Source of the DNA: Diogma glabrata
Lineage: Eukaryota > Arthropoda > Insecta > Diptera > Cylindrotomidae
NCBI GenBank assembly: GCA_963693315.1
Contig: OY856188.1
Span: 249,507,394 to 249,571,393 of the forward strand
Length of the DNA stretch: 64,000 nucleotides
Reading direction: 5' to 3'
Positions 24,201 through 39,200 of this stretch are shown piece by piece. The notes under the pieces are model-generated. The model saw only the letters and a list, made by a program, of their open reading frames with translations, had not been told where the DNA came from and did no database searches. Each line of letters starts with the position of its first letter. Position 1 is the stretch's first letter. The position numbers and the translations under genes were made by a program.

Positions 24201-27200
24201 CCTTTGGTTTGAGAGCAGCTAACACTAAGCATCGGTACTGTTGGTTGTCGTCGTCTGGTTTTGGTTTCATATTTTCATGAGGATGTAATGATAGTGTTTC
24301 CCTACCTCTTTAGTATGTGTCACGGTCGACATTAAAATTTCGCGCTCTTTCGAAGCCGTCGCAGGATAACGAAATTGGAAAATTAAACGCAAAACCTTCA
24401 ATCACATTCAATAAATATAAATATATATAAATACGAAAGCAATATTTTTGTGGTACAATTTTAAAATATTTGTCCCATCAAAAGTGTAGCAATATGTATA
24501 TCGTTGGAAAGCTCATGAGGAGTGTAAGTGCAAAAAAATACTTTTTTTTGAATTTTGGCGATTTTTTCACAAAAAATGGCAAAAATGTGATAGGTGTGTT
24601 TTTTGAGTTTTTTGTTCGGTTATTTTATTTTTTTTTTCAAGTTATTTGTTTCACAATTCAAAATCAATCTATATCAATTAATTAAACTCTGAAATAATGT
24701 GTTGTAGCTATTTGGTTGGGAGGTCTATTTGCCATTTCTATTTACAATGGTCGAATTTCGGCCGCCCAGTGGTATACTATTCCTAGTATAATTTAAACCA
24801 AATAAAACAAGATTTTGGTTCGCTTTATTATTCAATGTCGTACATTAAAGAATATAAACTTTTTATAGATTTAACATTTATAAAACACTACATTTGCTTA
24901 AACTTAATATTTAATTTGAATAGTTAATAAATACATCTATAGTTCACATTTGTTTTAAACATAACAGACAACAGTTATCGCCACTTGTCATCCCGACTTC
25001 AGTTAGGGAGATGGCGTGTTAAAATCACGTTGGGGTCACCAATTATAGTATATGATTTAAACTTTATTTTATTAATAACTTAATTTGTACTAATTCTAAT
25101 TTCAAAACACAATTTTATTATTAAATATCTAATTTACGAATTTTTTTCAAGAACAAAGTTGAGATTAGATGCTGGAAGAAAGCTTCATGTAATCAAAACG
25201 TCCATGTAATTGAAATTGGCTGATTGCAGATTGCAACATAAAAATGGTCATAAATCTATAAAACTTAAGGCAATCGCTATTGTGTAATACAAAACGTAAA
25301 TGTCTACAAACCATGCTAACATTCCTAGACCCGTTATACGTTTAAGATTAAATTTTAGCTAGGTACATGTTTTGGTCTCCTTCATCGGTAGATATAAAAC
25401 CGTTATTTTAATATTGTAACGGCAACAGTATTGTACCGGTACATTTTATTTTAATAGCGCGTTAGTACTTAGTAAACAGTACCCCAACGTCTTAGAGGCT
25501 AGTACCTCAACCTTTTAAAAGCCAATTAAAATAGTGTATTTTTTTTCGTTTTATCACATAAATATTTTTCTTTTCAGACTCTAGCCTGTCCAAATTGTTC
25601 AAACAACAATTTAAATGAAGTAGCAGAAGTATATTCAAAAAACAAAAACACACACAAGAAAATTGAAAGTCGTTTGAAATCTGATTCAAATTTGTTTTCA
25701 GATCATAATCATATGTTTAAAGAACTCGACGCAAAGAATCAGCTAATCCAAAACAAAGTAGCAGATTACATAAAAACTGAGCTGAATGATAACGTTAATG
25801 ATTTGAGAACTGAAACAAATCGATTCAAACCACGTGAGCTTTTATCTCAAGTTTCTTTGAATCAAGACAACAAACAGACATGCCACTGTAAAAATTGTGC
25901 TGATTGTGCACAGTTGCAAGGAGAATCAAAATGCGACTGTTGCAAAACATGTTTAAATCCATTTAGTGTCAATAATCAGGCCAACATAGAAGCCTGTAGT
26001 TGTCCAGAGTGTCAAAACGTTGAATCAACATTGAAATGTGATTGCTGTAATTCTCTAAATTCATGTGAGAATAGCATATGTTCATATAACGATAACAGTT
26101 TTCGTTGTGTAAATGGAATATGTTCGGATCTAAATTCGGACACAAACCATAATCAATATTATTCAAAAGATAATGATTTCAATTCAATGAAAAGTAGTTC
26201 TAAAGAAAATAATTTAGAAAATGCTGACACAAATAATTGGAATAGGATTCGGAATAGCGTTTTACTTAAATCGAACATGATTCATGCTAAAAATAATTAC
26301 AACAATTTACATTTAAATAATATAAATAACGAAAACAATTGGAAAAATTCAGGAGATTCGACTCAGAGTTTAGAAAACAATAGTAATGACAATGATAATG
26401 ACAATGATAAAGATAATGATGATGAACAAAATATAAATGAAAATTTCGGAGACATTAGAAAACGTAATTTCTTTTATCATTTTAAAAAGGAAAATCATAA
26501 AAAGAATGAATTAAACAAAGAAAGTAAAGATTCAGATAGAAATGATAATTCTTATAATTATATCGGAAAAACGGAAAATAATGTGAAATCAATGAAAATT
26601 AGTGAACGAAATGAAAATGAGAATGAGCCCAAAAAAAGTGATGATAGGATAAGTAAGTCAAATTTTTTTTATTTGTTTTTGTTTCCGAACTACGGAAATT
26701 TTTTATAGAAATCAGATATCTGAAGCAGATGGAAAACTGATATTGATTTCTTTTTGTATTATTTATTACACGATGGGTCACAGCTTACAAAACCTGGGTT
26801 AAAAAGCTGATGGTTTATAATTTTTTTCGTTCGAATTCAATTAGTATTTGATAATTCGTGAGGCGCCTATTCTTGACGAGTTCCAAAACTTTTGTTGTGC
26901 CTTTTTCGTCGATTTGGCCGCTTTTTTGTTCGGCAAGCTCCGAAAAAGACCGATTGCCCGGGATCTTGTAAACTTGCTGCCACAACTTATTTTAACTATG
27001 GGGAGTGGAAATTTGTTTAAAAACACGAGGGTAACCTTGTCCGACAAAAATGTGTGTGCTATTGTCGAGTTCGACAATTGACATTTGGGCATGTTTGGGT
27101 TGTCGGCCTTGACAATAGCAGACACATTTTTGTCGGACAAGACTACCCTCGTGTTTTAAAACAAAATGCCAACCCCCATAGTTAAAAAAAATTGTGGTGG

Positions 27201-30200
27201 CAAAAGATCCTGAGCAATCAGCATTTTTCGGAGCTTGCTGAACGAAAAAACGGTCAAATCGAGGAAAAAAGTAGAACAAAAGTTTTTGAATTCGTCAAGG
27301 ATAGACGCTCACGAAGTATAAAATATGTGGTAATCATCATAGGAAATCGATTAAATGTATGAGTTAACGAATTAAGCTTTCACATTAATTTTTCTAAAAT
27401 TAAATATTATTAGTCCAAAACAGATCCATTGCGATATCACGGTTCTGTTTATCTACTCCTAGAAATATTTTTGTTTTTGTCGATCAGATATTTTAATATA
27501 CATTATTTTAGAATTACGTATTTTATTTTTCACTCACTTGTGCGACGCTGAAGACCTTCGATCAATGGCAGCCCTATCCGCCAACCCGTCCCAAAACCAT
27601 CACTTACTCTGATAGATTTGTTTTTGTTCTGAAGATCAGATATATTAAAATACTTTATTTAGTTGTTTTATTTTTCATTCGCTTCTCCGCCCTTGCAGAC
27701 CTTCGGTAAAATGAAAGCACCCGTCCCCAACCCCTTCATCTGATAGATTATTTTTTTGTCGGTAAAATATTTTAAGATGTATTATTTAGTTATTTTATTT
27801 TTCATTCGCTTCTGCGACCCTGCTGACCTTAGAACAAGGATAGCGTTATTTTAAAATGGCAATTATTAATTTTTTTTATTATATATAAATGCAATTAAAT
27901 TTATGGTTAACATCACAATCGACAAAATTTGGAATTCTATAAAATATTTTGATGTTTTTCTATAAAATTTGTTTTTTCAAATGCCCATACTTTTTTTAAG
28001 TCTTTCCGCACTTTTATTTTGATTTGATCAATAATTACTTGTTTATTCTTAAATAAATAATTGAAAATAAAAAATAAAATTTATATTAATAGCGCCACAC
28101 CCAAAAGACCAGTATCAAGAAAAAGTTGCTAGGCTTAGTGTTGCTTTGGATGGAATGACCGTGGCACGAAGGACAGACGATAGTTTCTCTGTTATCGTAT
28201 ACGCTTACTCCATGCGGCAACAGCCCAACAGACTATGCTCTAACGATCTCATGAAGATGGATCCAGGACCTGGCGAAACATCACAGTGAGGATGGTACCG
28301 TCGAAAACAACCAATAATAAACAACGTTTGTTTTGTGTTAAGGACTTACAATAATCTAGCAACAGAACAATAAAAAAAACAGTATGTGTGTAAAAGACTT
28401 ATAAGGATCTTGTCTTCCAGCTACAGAACAACACACAAATAAAAAACACAGACAAAAACATAAAATTTAGACTATTAAAAGAAACTATCATAGATCGTAA
28501 AATTGGCTAACAGAGAAAATAATTTAACAGACCAAAAATAAAATCAATAAAAAATTATATAAATTAAAATAAACAAGCTTACATTATTATAACTGCTGAT
28601 CCGCTTCGTCAGTCAATGTTTCTTTCTTAACCTCATTATGCCGGACACACATCCAGCACCGCAGTATATTCCATTATAATTTTTTTTTTTAAATAAAAAG
28701 TGTTGTGTAATAGGGTTTAGAATATGTGTCACAACAGTACATAAATACCCTCTAAGACCTAGGTCTCGACCTAGGTCCCACTGGCGTTCTAAGGTGTTGA
28801 TGAACGCTTTTCGTAAACCTCTGCGGGTTGAAGCCACCTGAGACTAAGGGTTCCGGAAAACTATTCCATTTGTATGCAGCTCGGACAAAGAAGTCTTTCT
28901 GCGATCTGCCAGTATGACAGCGTGGGATCTCGATCGTTTCAGTGGTTGCGGTAGCCGAATTCCGAGTGGAATGGGGGTAAGAATAAGTTTGAGGCATGAT
29001 GCCGCTGATTTCATCTGAGCACTGTTGATGACGATATTTGTAAAAAACAACGAGGTCAGCAACAGTGCGAAGATGTTGGAGGGAATCAAGTTTTGATGTC
29101 AAAGCTCAATCAACCACAATTCGTATAGCCGCTTTTGAACAGAGTCCATGATGGCCAAGATGGAAACAGTAGCAGCACCCCAAACTTGACAACAGTACTC
29201 CGTACAGGGACGAATATAGGGATTATAAACATGGAGAAATTGCTATGGAGTGAAAAATTTTTTGCATCTATTTAGGAGACCGAGTTTTTTAGACGCGCTT
29301 TTTGCCATTTGCAACCCTAATTGCCACCTTTTCCACTCTTTTTTTGTAAAACTTTATCCATGATTTCCTTCTCCTAACTTATATTTATGTAATATCAAAT
29401 ACTTCTTCTAAGGGGCCATGTCAAATTTTCTTCTGATAAAATTCTTTTTTTCTTTAATTTGCTTGTTGAACTATTGGAAGTAGAGTATCTAAATTACTCG
29501 ACTTTGTACGTACCCGGGTAATCAAGTATTTATTTTTGGAAATACCCGGGTTACCCGGGTACCCGGGTATTTGAAAAAGTAATAAAATAAATCTAGAAAA
29601 GTAAGGGCATGGGGGGTGCAGCCACGTAGGATCAATATATTTAAGTATCTTTTGTTAATTAGCTCTTACGGAGCCACTTTAAAATAAAAGATAATTCAAT
29701 GCAAAAATTTGTGTAGGATTTTTTTTATAAATAACTGAATATCAATCAGGACAATACCAATATTTTTTACACAATCAACATCGACAATACTGTTATTGCG
29801 ATTATTTAAAAACGATATTAAATGTCCTCACTTTTATAGCACAGCCAAAAGAAAATGTCATAACCTCATTTTAAAATATGTTTTCGTTTCATGTAAAGAA
29901 GCTATTCAAAAATTTCACCAATGGTCAATCATCAATAGCAACCATTCCAATATCTTTAGATCGGTATATTAAAAAAATTGTATCATTGGTAATTCTATTA
30001 TTCTATATTTTTCATACAAGTTTGAGCTACCGTTAGCAGGTTCTGGGAGGAAAAAATTCTCTTTAACGATAATTCCACACGCATCCCAATGATCATTTTT
30101 ATCATTCCGTTCAATATCCTATACAACAATAAAATTTAGCTTATCCCCACGCTGTTCACTCGGCATGAATTGCATGAATATGCTTTTGTTCACTTTACTT

Positions 30201-33200
30201 AAATTCAAGCTTATTGGCCTTTTAATTGCTTTTTGAAAATCAACATTTTATAGTCGGTCAAATTACCCGGGTAGTTAATGGAAATACCAGGGTAGTCGGG
30301 TTTGTTGAAAAAGCCAAAAATACCAAAATATTAGAACTAAATTGATAAAAATGATATAGAAATGTTACTTTAGGTTTAATGTTATCCATAGCTGTTTATG
30401 GTAACTAAGGAACAACTCAGTTACACCAAATGGTTTATATTGGAAAAAATTTCTGTTAATCAACGACGAAATTCAGGCGGTGCCAGCTGGGAGGTGTTTA
30501 TACTAATAATAGGACTTTATTGACAATAAATCTAAAACTGTGCATCGCAAAATTCTAAAAAACTGCAATTTTTCTTACTTTTGGTGCTCTTTCAAATGAC
30601 ACCACACTCATGGGGGCAAAAAAACCTTTTTTCACCCTTCCCCACTCCCATCTCCTAAACACAGAAATAAAATCATTTGAGACTTCGCTATAGGTTTCGT
30701 TTAGTTTATCAAATTTTCTATCTCCATGAACTTTTTCAAATTTTACTTAGGGGGGGGAGACCAACTTTTTGTTGAACTTTTTTGACAATAATTCAAAAAA
30801 ATGTGCATCGAAAAAATCTAGAAAAATTGCAATATTTCTTAATTTCGGTACTCTTTCAAATGACAGAGTTTTCAATGGTGTTTTTACCCCTTCTCATTTC
30901 CACCCCCTTAATAAATATAATTATTAGAATTTGACACTTTACTATATTTTCCATAAAAAACTTACTAGATTTTCTATCATTCAAAATAATTTTTAAGATT
31001 TTCGATTAATTAGGTTCGGAGCTAATCAAGGAAAGAAAACATACAGAAAACGCCATTATTTAAAACTACACAAAATATTACATCTCACCGTAAAATTTCA
31101 AAATAAGTTTTTTAGAAATACTGAAGTGCAGCCCTTTCATATGATACCCTACTTGACTCGATAAAAAAATTTATTTTCTCAAATACCTCACATCGTAGTT
31201 CTGTAAAACAAACGAAAACCTTTTTAGCACCTCATCTTGTGTGGATAGGCTAGTTTTACACTCATCTAAAATTTCAGGTCCATAGGATTTATAGTTTTCG
31301 AAATTCGATAGTTTTCGAGAGACAAACTATTAAAAATTGTTGTCTTTTACAACCTTCTTGAAGCCAACAACAGCCATCCTGTATTCCTAACTCTGTAGAT
31401 CATGTATTTATTTTGTAAGATTAGTGCTACGATTATTGTTAGTGCTACAGAAATGTTTTATTTGTCAATATTCAAACCTCATTAAAATCATAACATGCTA
31501 CAACTTGTCTTTTGTTAACATAGAATGAAATATATAACCTAAACAAACCCTGGACAATGTATATTGATTCCATTGACCTCAATTTCTTAGCACAAAAAAA
31601 TTTTAAAGGAAATATAATTGCTATAGGCATTTTGATATGAATAGATGTGCAATCTTAATGGTTTAATCAAATAAGATAAAATAAAAAAATCGCATGTAAA
31701 AAGTTAACATACAAAATAAAAGCAACTAAATACCTGCGGAACACGAGAAAGTGTGAAATGAATAAGTGAAATATTAGTGAATTTTTAAACAATAAATCAC
31801 AAAATCTCCCAACAGTTTACCCATTTTCCTCGACGGTCGTAATAATTCAGATCTCAGCCCTAATACAAAAAGAAAAAAAGACTGTAACCATAATAAAAGC
31901 ACTATAGAGCAGGAGCCAACCGTAACAACTCAACAACCATCATCGAACTACACAAAACTAAACAAGATAACCAAAGGTTAGATTTTTAAAAATTCGCACA
32001 GAACTATTATTCCTACTTTCCAAAGGTAAAAGAAGAGCAATCCGAAGTTAGTCCCATGAAATTTAAATGAAAGTAAAGATAGATGATTCCACAGCCTAAG
32101 AGAATGGATGCAGCGAACACAAGAGTTGAAACAAAGCTTCAGCCTTGTTAATAATACCCATAGACGCTTCAAAATACACTTTACAAAGGAAAGCTTCAGA
32201 CTATAAAGGAAAACGGTAAGATTAGATGTTGAACCAACTTATACTTCAGCAAAGCTGGGAAAAATTTTTTAACCAACAACAGTCTCCGAAACTTCATCCA
32301 AATTCTCCCTATAACAAAACTAATGTGATCATTAATTTCTAATGTCTCATCCAAGATGAAGCCCAAATTCTTGGCACACCTAACGTGAAGAATCTGACAC
32401 ATTTAAAAAAACAAGAAGAAGATCCTGACTAACAGAGTACCGAAAAAAAAGGCTGTGGTCTAACTCTTAACATGTTTCAGTTTTAAAAAATTAAGACAGG
32501 ACCACTCAGAAATAGTAGAAAGACTATCATTCATAAAAGCAACACAGGTAAACGATTCCAAGATTAAGGCAGAGCAATAAATTTTTTTTCCATATGATCT
32601 GGTGAGACATCTTCATTTTAGACTGAATAGAAAACAAATAATCATTTCGAGAAAGAGGTTGCTCAACCCTGAAGGAGGTAGTCCCAAATTCTTTAGTGGT
32701 TTAACTAATTTAATCAATTTATTCACCTTATTACCATGTGAACGGTAAACCTTCCTAGGCTCACTAAAAGCACGAAAGGCGAGGTCACGCTTGGAAATAG
32801 CTCACAAAATTTCAGGAGAAAACCAATTGGGTTAGAATTCTTACGGATAACCTTTGTGTGAAGAGCAACATGCAAATTAAACATTTTCAGCAATTCAGAA
32901 TTATGCCGCAGCAATTACAGAATATGAATACCAGCATACATATTTTATATATATGTATATGCGTTTTGTATGGAAGTTAAGTTAAGCCTAAGTTTTCTCG
33001 ATTTATGGCAAGTTTTATGTGGCAATCCCCTTGTTTTCACTAATTTTGATTACATGGATATATTTTTATGTTTTGCGTATTTTTATGTTTTGTTTCTAAA
33101 AAAAATATTCACCAAAACTAACAAAGTAGGCAACGGGTTAGCTTTTGCTATTTGAAATCCAAAATAAACTTTTGTTTGTTAGACTGAGTGTTTCCTGGAC

Positions 33201-36200
33201 CGTTGAAATCAAACCAACTCTTACAATCCGAAAAAAAAATAAATTTCTATAAGTTCAAACAAAAGATTACTTAGCATTAATCTTAGGATTGCAAAAAAAT
33301 CCAAGTTATGCATAAAATTTTTCTGTTCAAATTTTTTTAATAGAATCTTCTTTTGTATATTTATTCAGAAGAAGAAAAAACGGAAGAGTTAAACAATGTT
33401 GATGATGCAATTCAAAATAATTTCAAGAGCGATAAAGACTTCGGAACAAGAAAAGAAGAAATTAATGAAAAGCTCAATGAAAAATATTCTGGTAATTTAT
33501 TTTCTATATCTTAAATCTTAATTCTTTTCTTCTTTTATTTTCTTAAAATACAAATTAAACAATTTTTTTCTCGTTGTTTTTTTTTTGTGTTTAAAGTAAA
33601 AGAAAATTCAATTTATTTTTTTTTTGTTTTTTATATTCCGGATATTTGAATTTTCATGTTTTTGTATATAATTTCATTTTACTTCCTACGAATGGAAAAG
33701 CTTTTGTCTAGAAAATTTTTTACTATTTATGGATATATTTTTACAACAAATATCTCTCATTTCATGTTGTAAAATGGAAGAAGAAAATATTGATTGATTT
33801 TTTTTAAAGTTAATCACTACACATAAAATTCGTTTATGGCTGTTACAAGTCATAGTTTAATAACAATTTTTCAAGATACCAGTTACCAGATACCAGAAAC
33901 CATATACCAGATACCAGATACCAGATATCAGATACCAGATACCAGATACTAGATAGCAGATACCAGATACCAGATACCAGATACCAGATACCAGATACCA
34001 GATACCAGATACCAGATACCAGATACCAGATACCAGATACCAGATATCAGATACCAGATACCAGATACCAGATACCAGATACTAAATACCAAATACCAGA
34101 TACAATATACCAGATACCAGATACCAGATACCAGATACCAGATACAAGATACCAGATACCAGATACCAGATACCAGATACCAGATGCCAGATGCCAGATA
34201 CCAGATACCAGATACCAGATACCAGATTCCAGAACCCAGATACCAGATACCAGATACCAGATACCAGATACCAGATACCACATACCAGATACCATATACC
34301 AGATACCAGATACCAGATACCGGATACCAGATAACAGATATCAGATACCAGACACCATACCATACCATAACACCATACCATACCATACCATATGGTATGG
34401 TAAATAACCATACCATATGGTATGGTAAGTAATATAAACAGCTTATTAAATTCTTTAGAAAACATTTCTCTTCTTTGATATTCGACTTGTTAAAACTATT
34501 GCTTTGTTTACTATTTATTACAGATTCGGATAAAAAATCTAAATACATTAACAAGAGTGCATTAAATCATAAAAAACAAATTAGAATATCTAGCCATAAT
34601 GTTCCAAATGTTGTTCAACAAAACCCAGATGCAATTGGTTCTTACCCCAACATCTTTAAGAAGACAAAAAGTGGACGGAATGTTGATAATCCATACAATT
34701 TCTATAATGAAAACGATCGTAGCGTGGTCAAAGATAACAATCATTCACCAAATTCAAAGCCTGTACCATTTGAAGGGGTTATAAACGATCATTCAATCAG
34801 CAATTCTGATAAATATAAGCTTTTAGATCTTATTGATAACAACAAAAACATGGATAAAGATTTGGAAAATTTATTTAACCTCAATGATGATCATATTATC
34901 ACTATTCCAAAAATGCAAGAAGAAAATAAATATCATAATATACCAAGGCCATGTGATCATAACTTGGGAGTTCGATCGATGAATGAAGCAGCGAACAAAG
35001 ATTACCAAAGAAAATTTATGAAACGCAGCTTAAACAATTATGATGATTATTCGTCTCTCTTCAATAATATTGAAAATGATTTTGATGACAATTTTTATGA
35101 AAAATTTAAAACCAACAATGATGATTCGGATGATGCTAATCTCACTCCAGAGGTTAATTTTAATTATAATTCCGATGAAGAACCTGATGGTGAACTCATT
35201 AATCAAGATAGTTTACAAGACGATTATGATTCGAATACTTTTAACGATTTTGATGATTTAAATACAAACGAGGAAAATAGCCCTATGGATTATTTAATGG
35301 ACAACAACTTTAGAAACGATGATGATGGTGAAGATGATGTTCAAAGAAAACGATCGGTGGAGAATATTTGGTAAGATTGCATTTTAATATTTTAACTCAA
35401 AAACTATAATATTATTGTTACATAAGTATTGATTTTAACATAGATTTAGGTATTTTATAGAACAGTAATTACATGGATTTTAGGTTTTCAGTGTTCAATA
35501 TGACTGCGCCATTGCAATTCCTCACCACAAAAATCCTTATTTTTCGCAAGCACGAAAATATGTGGCAGAAAATTGTACCACCTCTGCAGTAAGAATACAA
35601 AACCTCACATACAAAAATTGTTTTTAATTATTTTTATCTATTTGAAATATTTAGTCTCACAAGTTCCTCAGGAATATATGCGAGCAACAATTTATCGATT
35701 TTGTTCTCATTCCATTCGGATATCATAAACCTCGAAAAACCACTCAACCATCGTCGATATAAACTTTTGATTCCACAAATCATCGATACAGCATTACAAC
35801 AAAATAAAACAATGGCACAAAACAATTTTAATCAACCAACTGAAGTAAACAAAATAACGGAAGAAGAAAATGATGAAGAGGAAGAAAACATAGACGATGA
35901 AAATAAATTTTCAAATAATTTCGAACATAAAAGAGCAGAAAACTATTTAACAATTGATACAAGTAAAATTCCAATAACTGATAAAAATTCGATAAAAGAA
36001 AACTCTGTGAAAATTTGTGAAGCAAAAAAAATTATTGATAATTTGAAAAATGAGCCAAATATGATACGAAGAAATCGACGTGAAAATGAAATTGGTGTAC
36101 ATAGTTTATTTGATGATGTTGCAAAATTTTCCGATCACATACAAATAGTTGAAAATTGTGGAAAAAATTCTAATGAAAAATGTTTGAATATTGAACAAAA

Positions 36201-39200
36201 TGAAATTCCTGGTAAGATTTTTTTGTTTGTTATTATTAATTATTTTGTAATGATGTTGGAAAATGTTTGGGAAATAATTAGTTTCATTTAGTTGTTTGGT
36301 GTTAACTTGGCCATGAAAATACGGTGAGAGCAGGCTAATAGGCAAAGGGTTAGCTTTATGCTTTTAGAAATCCATAAAAATGAGTTGTCATCAATCTTGG
36401 CAAGAAGACTATAATACGTAGCGTTCTAAAATTTAAGCTTAATCGAATAATAGTCCTTGGGCCCACGCCGATATCATTTGATGATTACCACAAATTTTAT
36501 ACTTTTTGAGGTGCATATCCTTGACGAATTCAAAAACTTTTGTTCTGCCATTTTCCTCAATTCGGCTGCTTTTTTGTTCGGAGAGGTCAGAAAAATGCCG
36601 ATTGCCAGGGATTTTGAAAATTTGTTACCACAATTTTTTTTAACTATGGGTGGTGGAAATTTGTTTAGGAACACGCGAGTATTTTGTCTGACAAAAATTT
36701 GCCTGCTGTTGTCGAGTCTGACAACCCAAACATGCAAAATATCAACTGTTGGACTCGACAATAGCAGACAAATTTTTGTCGGACAAGATTATCCTCGTGT
36801 TTTAAAACAAATTACCCCCATAGTAAAAAAGAAAATTGAGGCAGTAAATTTACAAGATCTCAGGCAATCGGCATTTTTTGGAGCTTTCCGAATGAGAATG
36901 CGGCCAAATCGAGGAAAATTGCAGAACAAAAGTTTACATACACGTCGAGGACAGACGCCTCACGAAGTATAAAATTGTAATAACTATGGATCGAGGGATA
37001 CAGTTATTATCCAAGGATGTAACAATTTATACGCATACAGTCTTAACATCGGAAAATAAAATAAGATAACGAATCCAGTGAACCTCAACATGGGCTATGT
37101 CCGGAACGGTAGTCACACCTATAAAAATTTAAAATAAATTTACAAATCCACAAAAATTGATGCTGTTGTCCGTAAAATTAATAATTTATTGCTTTATATA
37201 ATATTATTTATTATACATATTTAATTTGCAGAAAAAGGGCAATCGCCAAAATTAATGCCATTTTGAATTACGTCGTAAGTTTAACTGTTTATTGTTTATG
37301 TGTTTTTAAAAGTTATTTTAAAATTAAATTAACTTCTCAACTACATTATATTCTATAATCTCCTAACTATCTGCATGTTAAAAACATTTGATACGATAAT
37401 TCTCAAATTAAATAAAATCGCTTTTAAATTTTAGAAATTGAGTTAAAAAATTTGATTGTAATTTTCTCAAAATCAAACTATATTAGAAATACTTGTTCAA
37501 GAATTGGTTTTTCTACAAATGATTGTAAATATTTGACTAGAAATGAGAATAAACGTTGCACAAAATCATCGATATATTGAAATTCTATTTTGAAGCGTAT
37601 AGTTATTGAATTGATCATTAAACCTATTAAAACAAATGTAAATGATTTTAATCGAGTATTTCATAACTAAGGCAAATTGACTAATTTAATCTTAATTTAG
37701 AAAATGGTCTTACTGATAAAACTAATAAAACTTCTCTCAGGTTAAACCAGTTATTCTATAATCTAGAAAATGAGTTTCGAATTTTCATCAACTGAGAGTT
37801 TCTGTATTTGAGATTAGCTTTTACTTAATATTAGAATACGATTTCTCTCAGTGTAGTGTATTTGTAGATGTATCTGGAATAAAAACCTGGAAAAATCCAA
37901 TACATATTATGACAATATAGGTGAAATTTGTTGTAATCGGAGGGACCCAAAATCCAATTACATATAGGCAAATCTGAAGTTTATCTCATGACATTATAGT
38001 TTAGATTTATGTTCGAATACATTCTATGATGTTATGGTCATTACAATTGGAATAACAGACCAACTTCCAATTATATAACGAACAATCAGGTGTACAGAAA
38101 CCAGGTGTAAAGTATTTTAATCAATTCGACTTATAGATCTTATAGTAACTGTACTCGGAAGGACAACAAACTTCCAAATACATGTCGAGGATTCTAGAAA
38201 TTTTCCTGGATTTATAGGTTAATTTTGTTCGACTTTGACTTATAGGCTTCATTTCAAAATGTTTGAATTGCATTTATGTAGTATGTTGTAGTTTTTAGTG
38301 ACATTATAGGTTAAATTTTGCTCAAGCACATCTATGATGTTATAGTCATTACAATTGAAATAACACTCAAACTTTCAACTATATAACGAAACCATCAGGT
38401 ATTTTTACAAAAACTACGTATGAAGTATTCCAATCAATCCCATTTAAGCTGTTATTGCACTCAGAAGGACATCAAACTTCCAATTACATGTCGAAAAATC
38501 TGGAAACATTCATGACTGTATTATGACTGTATAGTTTAATTTTGTTCGAGCACATTGTGACCCATAAGTTTCATTCAAACTGTATGAATTGAATTTGTGT
38601 AGTATAATTGTTTATTTTGTCCTTTTACCAATTAGACAAATATTTTTTTTTATTCAATATTTTTGTACTTATTAGTTAATAGAAACACTAGTTTATGTGA
38701 TTATTTTCTTGCATCACTATAAATTAATGAAGCATGTGTAGATTTTAACCCAACATGCTTTATGATTTGGAACATTCTTGAACATCATTGTGAATTTTTA
38801 TTATTTATTTATGTAATTCAACTTTAAACTTTTATTAAGATATAATTTAGCACTTAATTATGTTTTTCACTATGTCCATTTTATTTTTCTATAACCATCT
38901 TGTTAAAATAGGTATGTTTTAAATTTCTGGAGCCCATGTGTATTATATGTGATAAATCGGTTCTGAATATTAAATTTTCCATGGTTATATACTATATCAC
39001 TTAGTTAATTTCGTATAATTTCAATTTTAAAACTATTATTTAATTATTTTATATAAATTCATTTTTATAATCTTTCTAACACCATGTGGTGAACACACGA
39101 TGATTCGAGAACACGATTGTTAATATTTGACATATTTAAGATTTTCACTTTTCAAAATGGTTTCATATAAATATTTTATTTTTATTTAAACTAAATATTG

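Larger units (their letters stand above)
21240..25577. other. HAP2 intron 1 (4.3 kb), transposon-filled
   Basis: Holds a copy of the dispersed repeat (21540-21720), a minus-strand gypsy remnant (22000-25140) and another dispersed-repeat copy (25150-25400). In most HAP2 genes the sequence after YPL.YV encodes the 'SQGFCC' region. I looked for a phase 0/0 exon with that motif and did not find one. Confidence 0.6.
26653..33368. other. HAP2 intron 2 (6.7 kb), repeat-filled
   Basis: Contains a 500-bp fold-back element, three-copy and two-copy tandem duplications, two minus-strand non-LTR fragments and a dispersed repeat, listed separately. The rest shows nothing that I can name. Confidence 0.6.

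Noticed and set aside
33949..34554. Long minus-strand frames rich in IWYLVSG repeats, and a plus-strand mirror
   Set aside because: They are translations of the 7-base CCAGATA repeat, open on both strands because the unit has no stop in these frames.
35492..35588. Alternative HAP2 exon 5 acceptor after TTTTCAG, reading VQYDCAIAIPHHKN
   Set aside because: Attractive sequence, but it leaves phase 0 at the donor and hits a stop in exon 6. The acceptor at 35483 gives phase 2 and the conserved WFSVF.
36457..36972. 171-codon frame as a gene
   Set aside because: It lies within the fold-back element, is mirrored by a minus-strand frame, and the second copy at 26.8 kb does not keep the frame.
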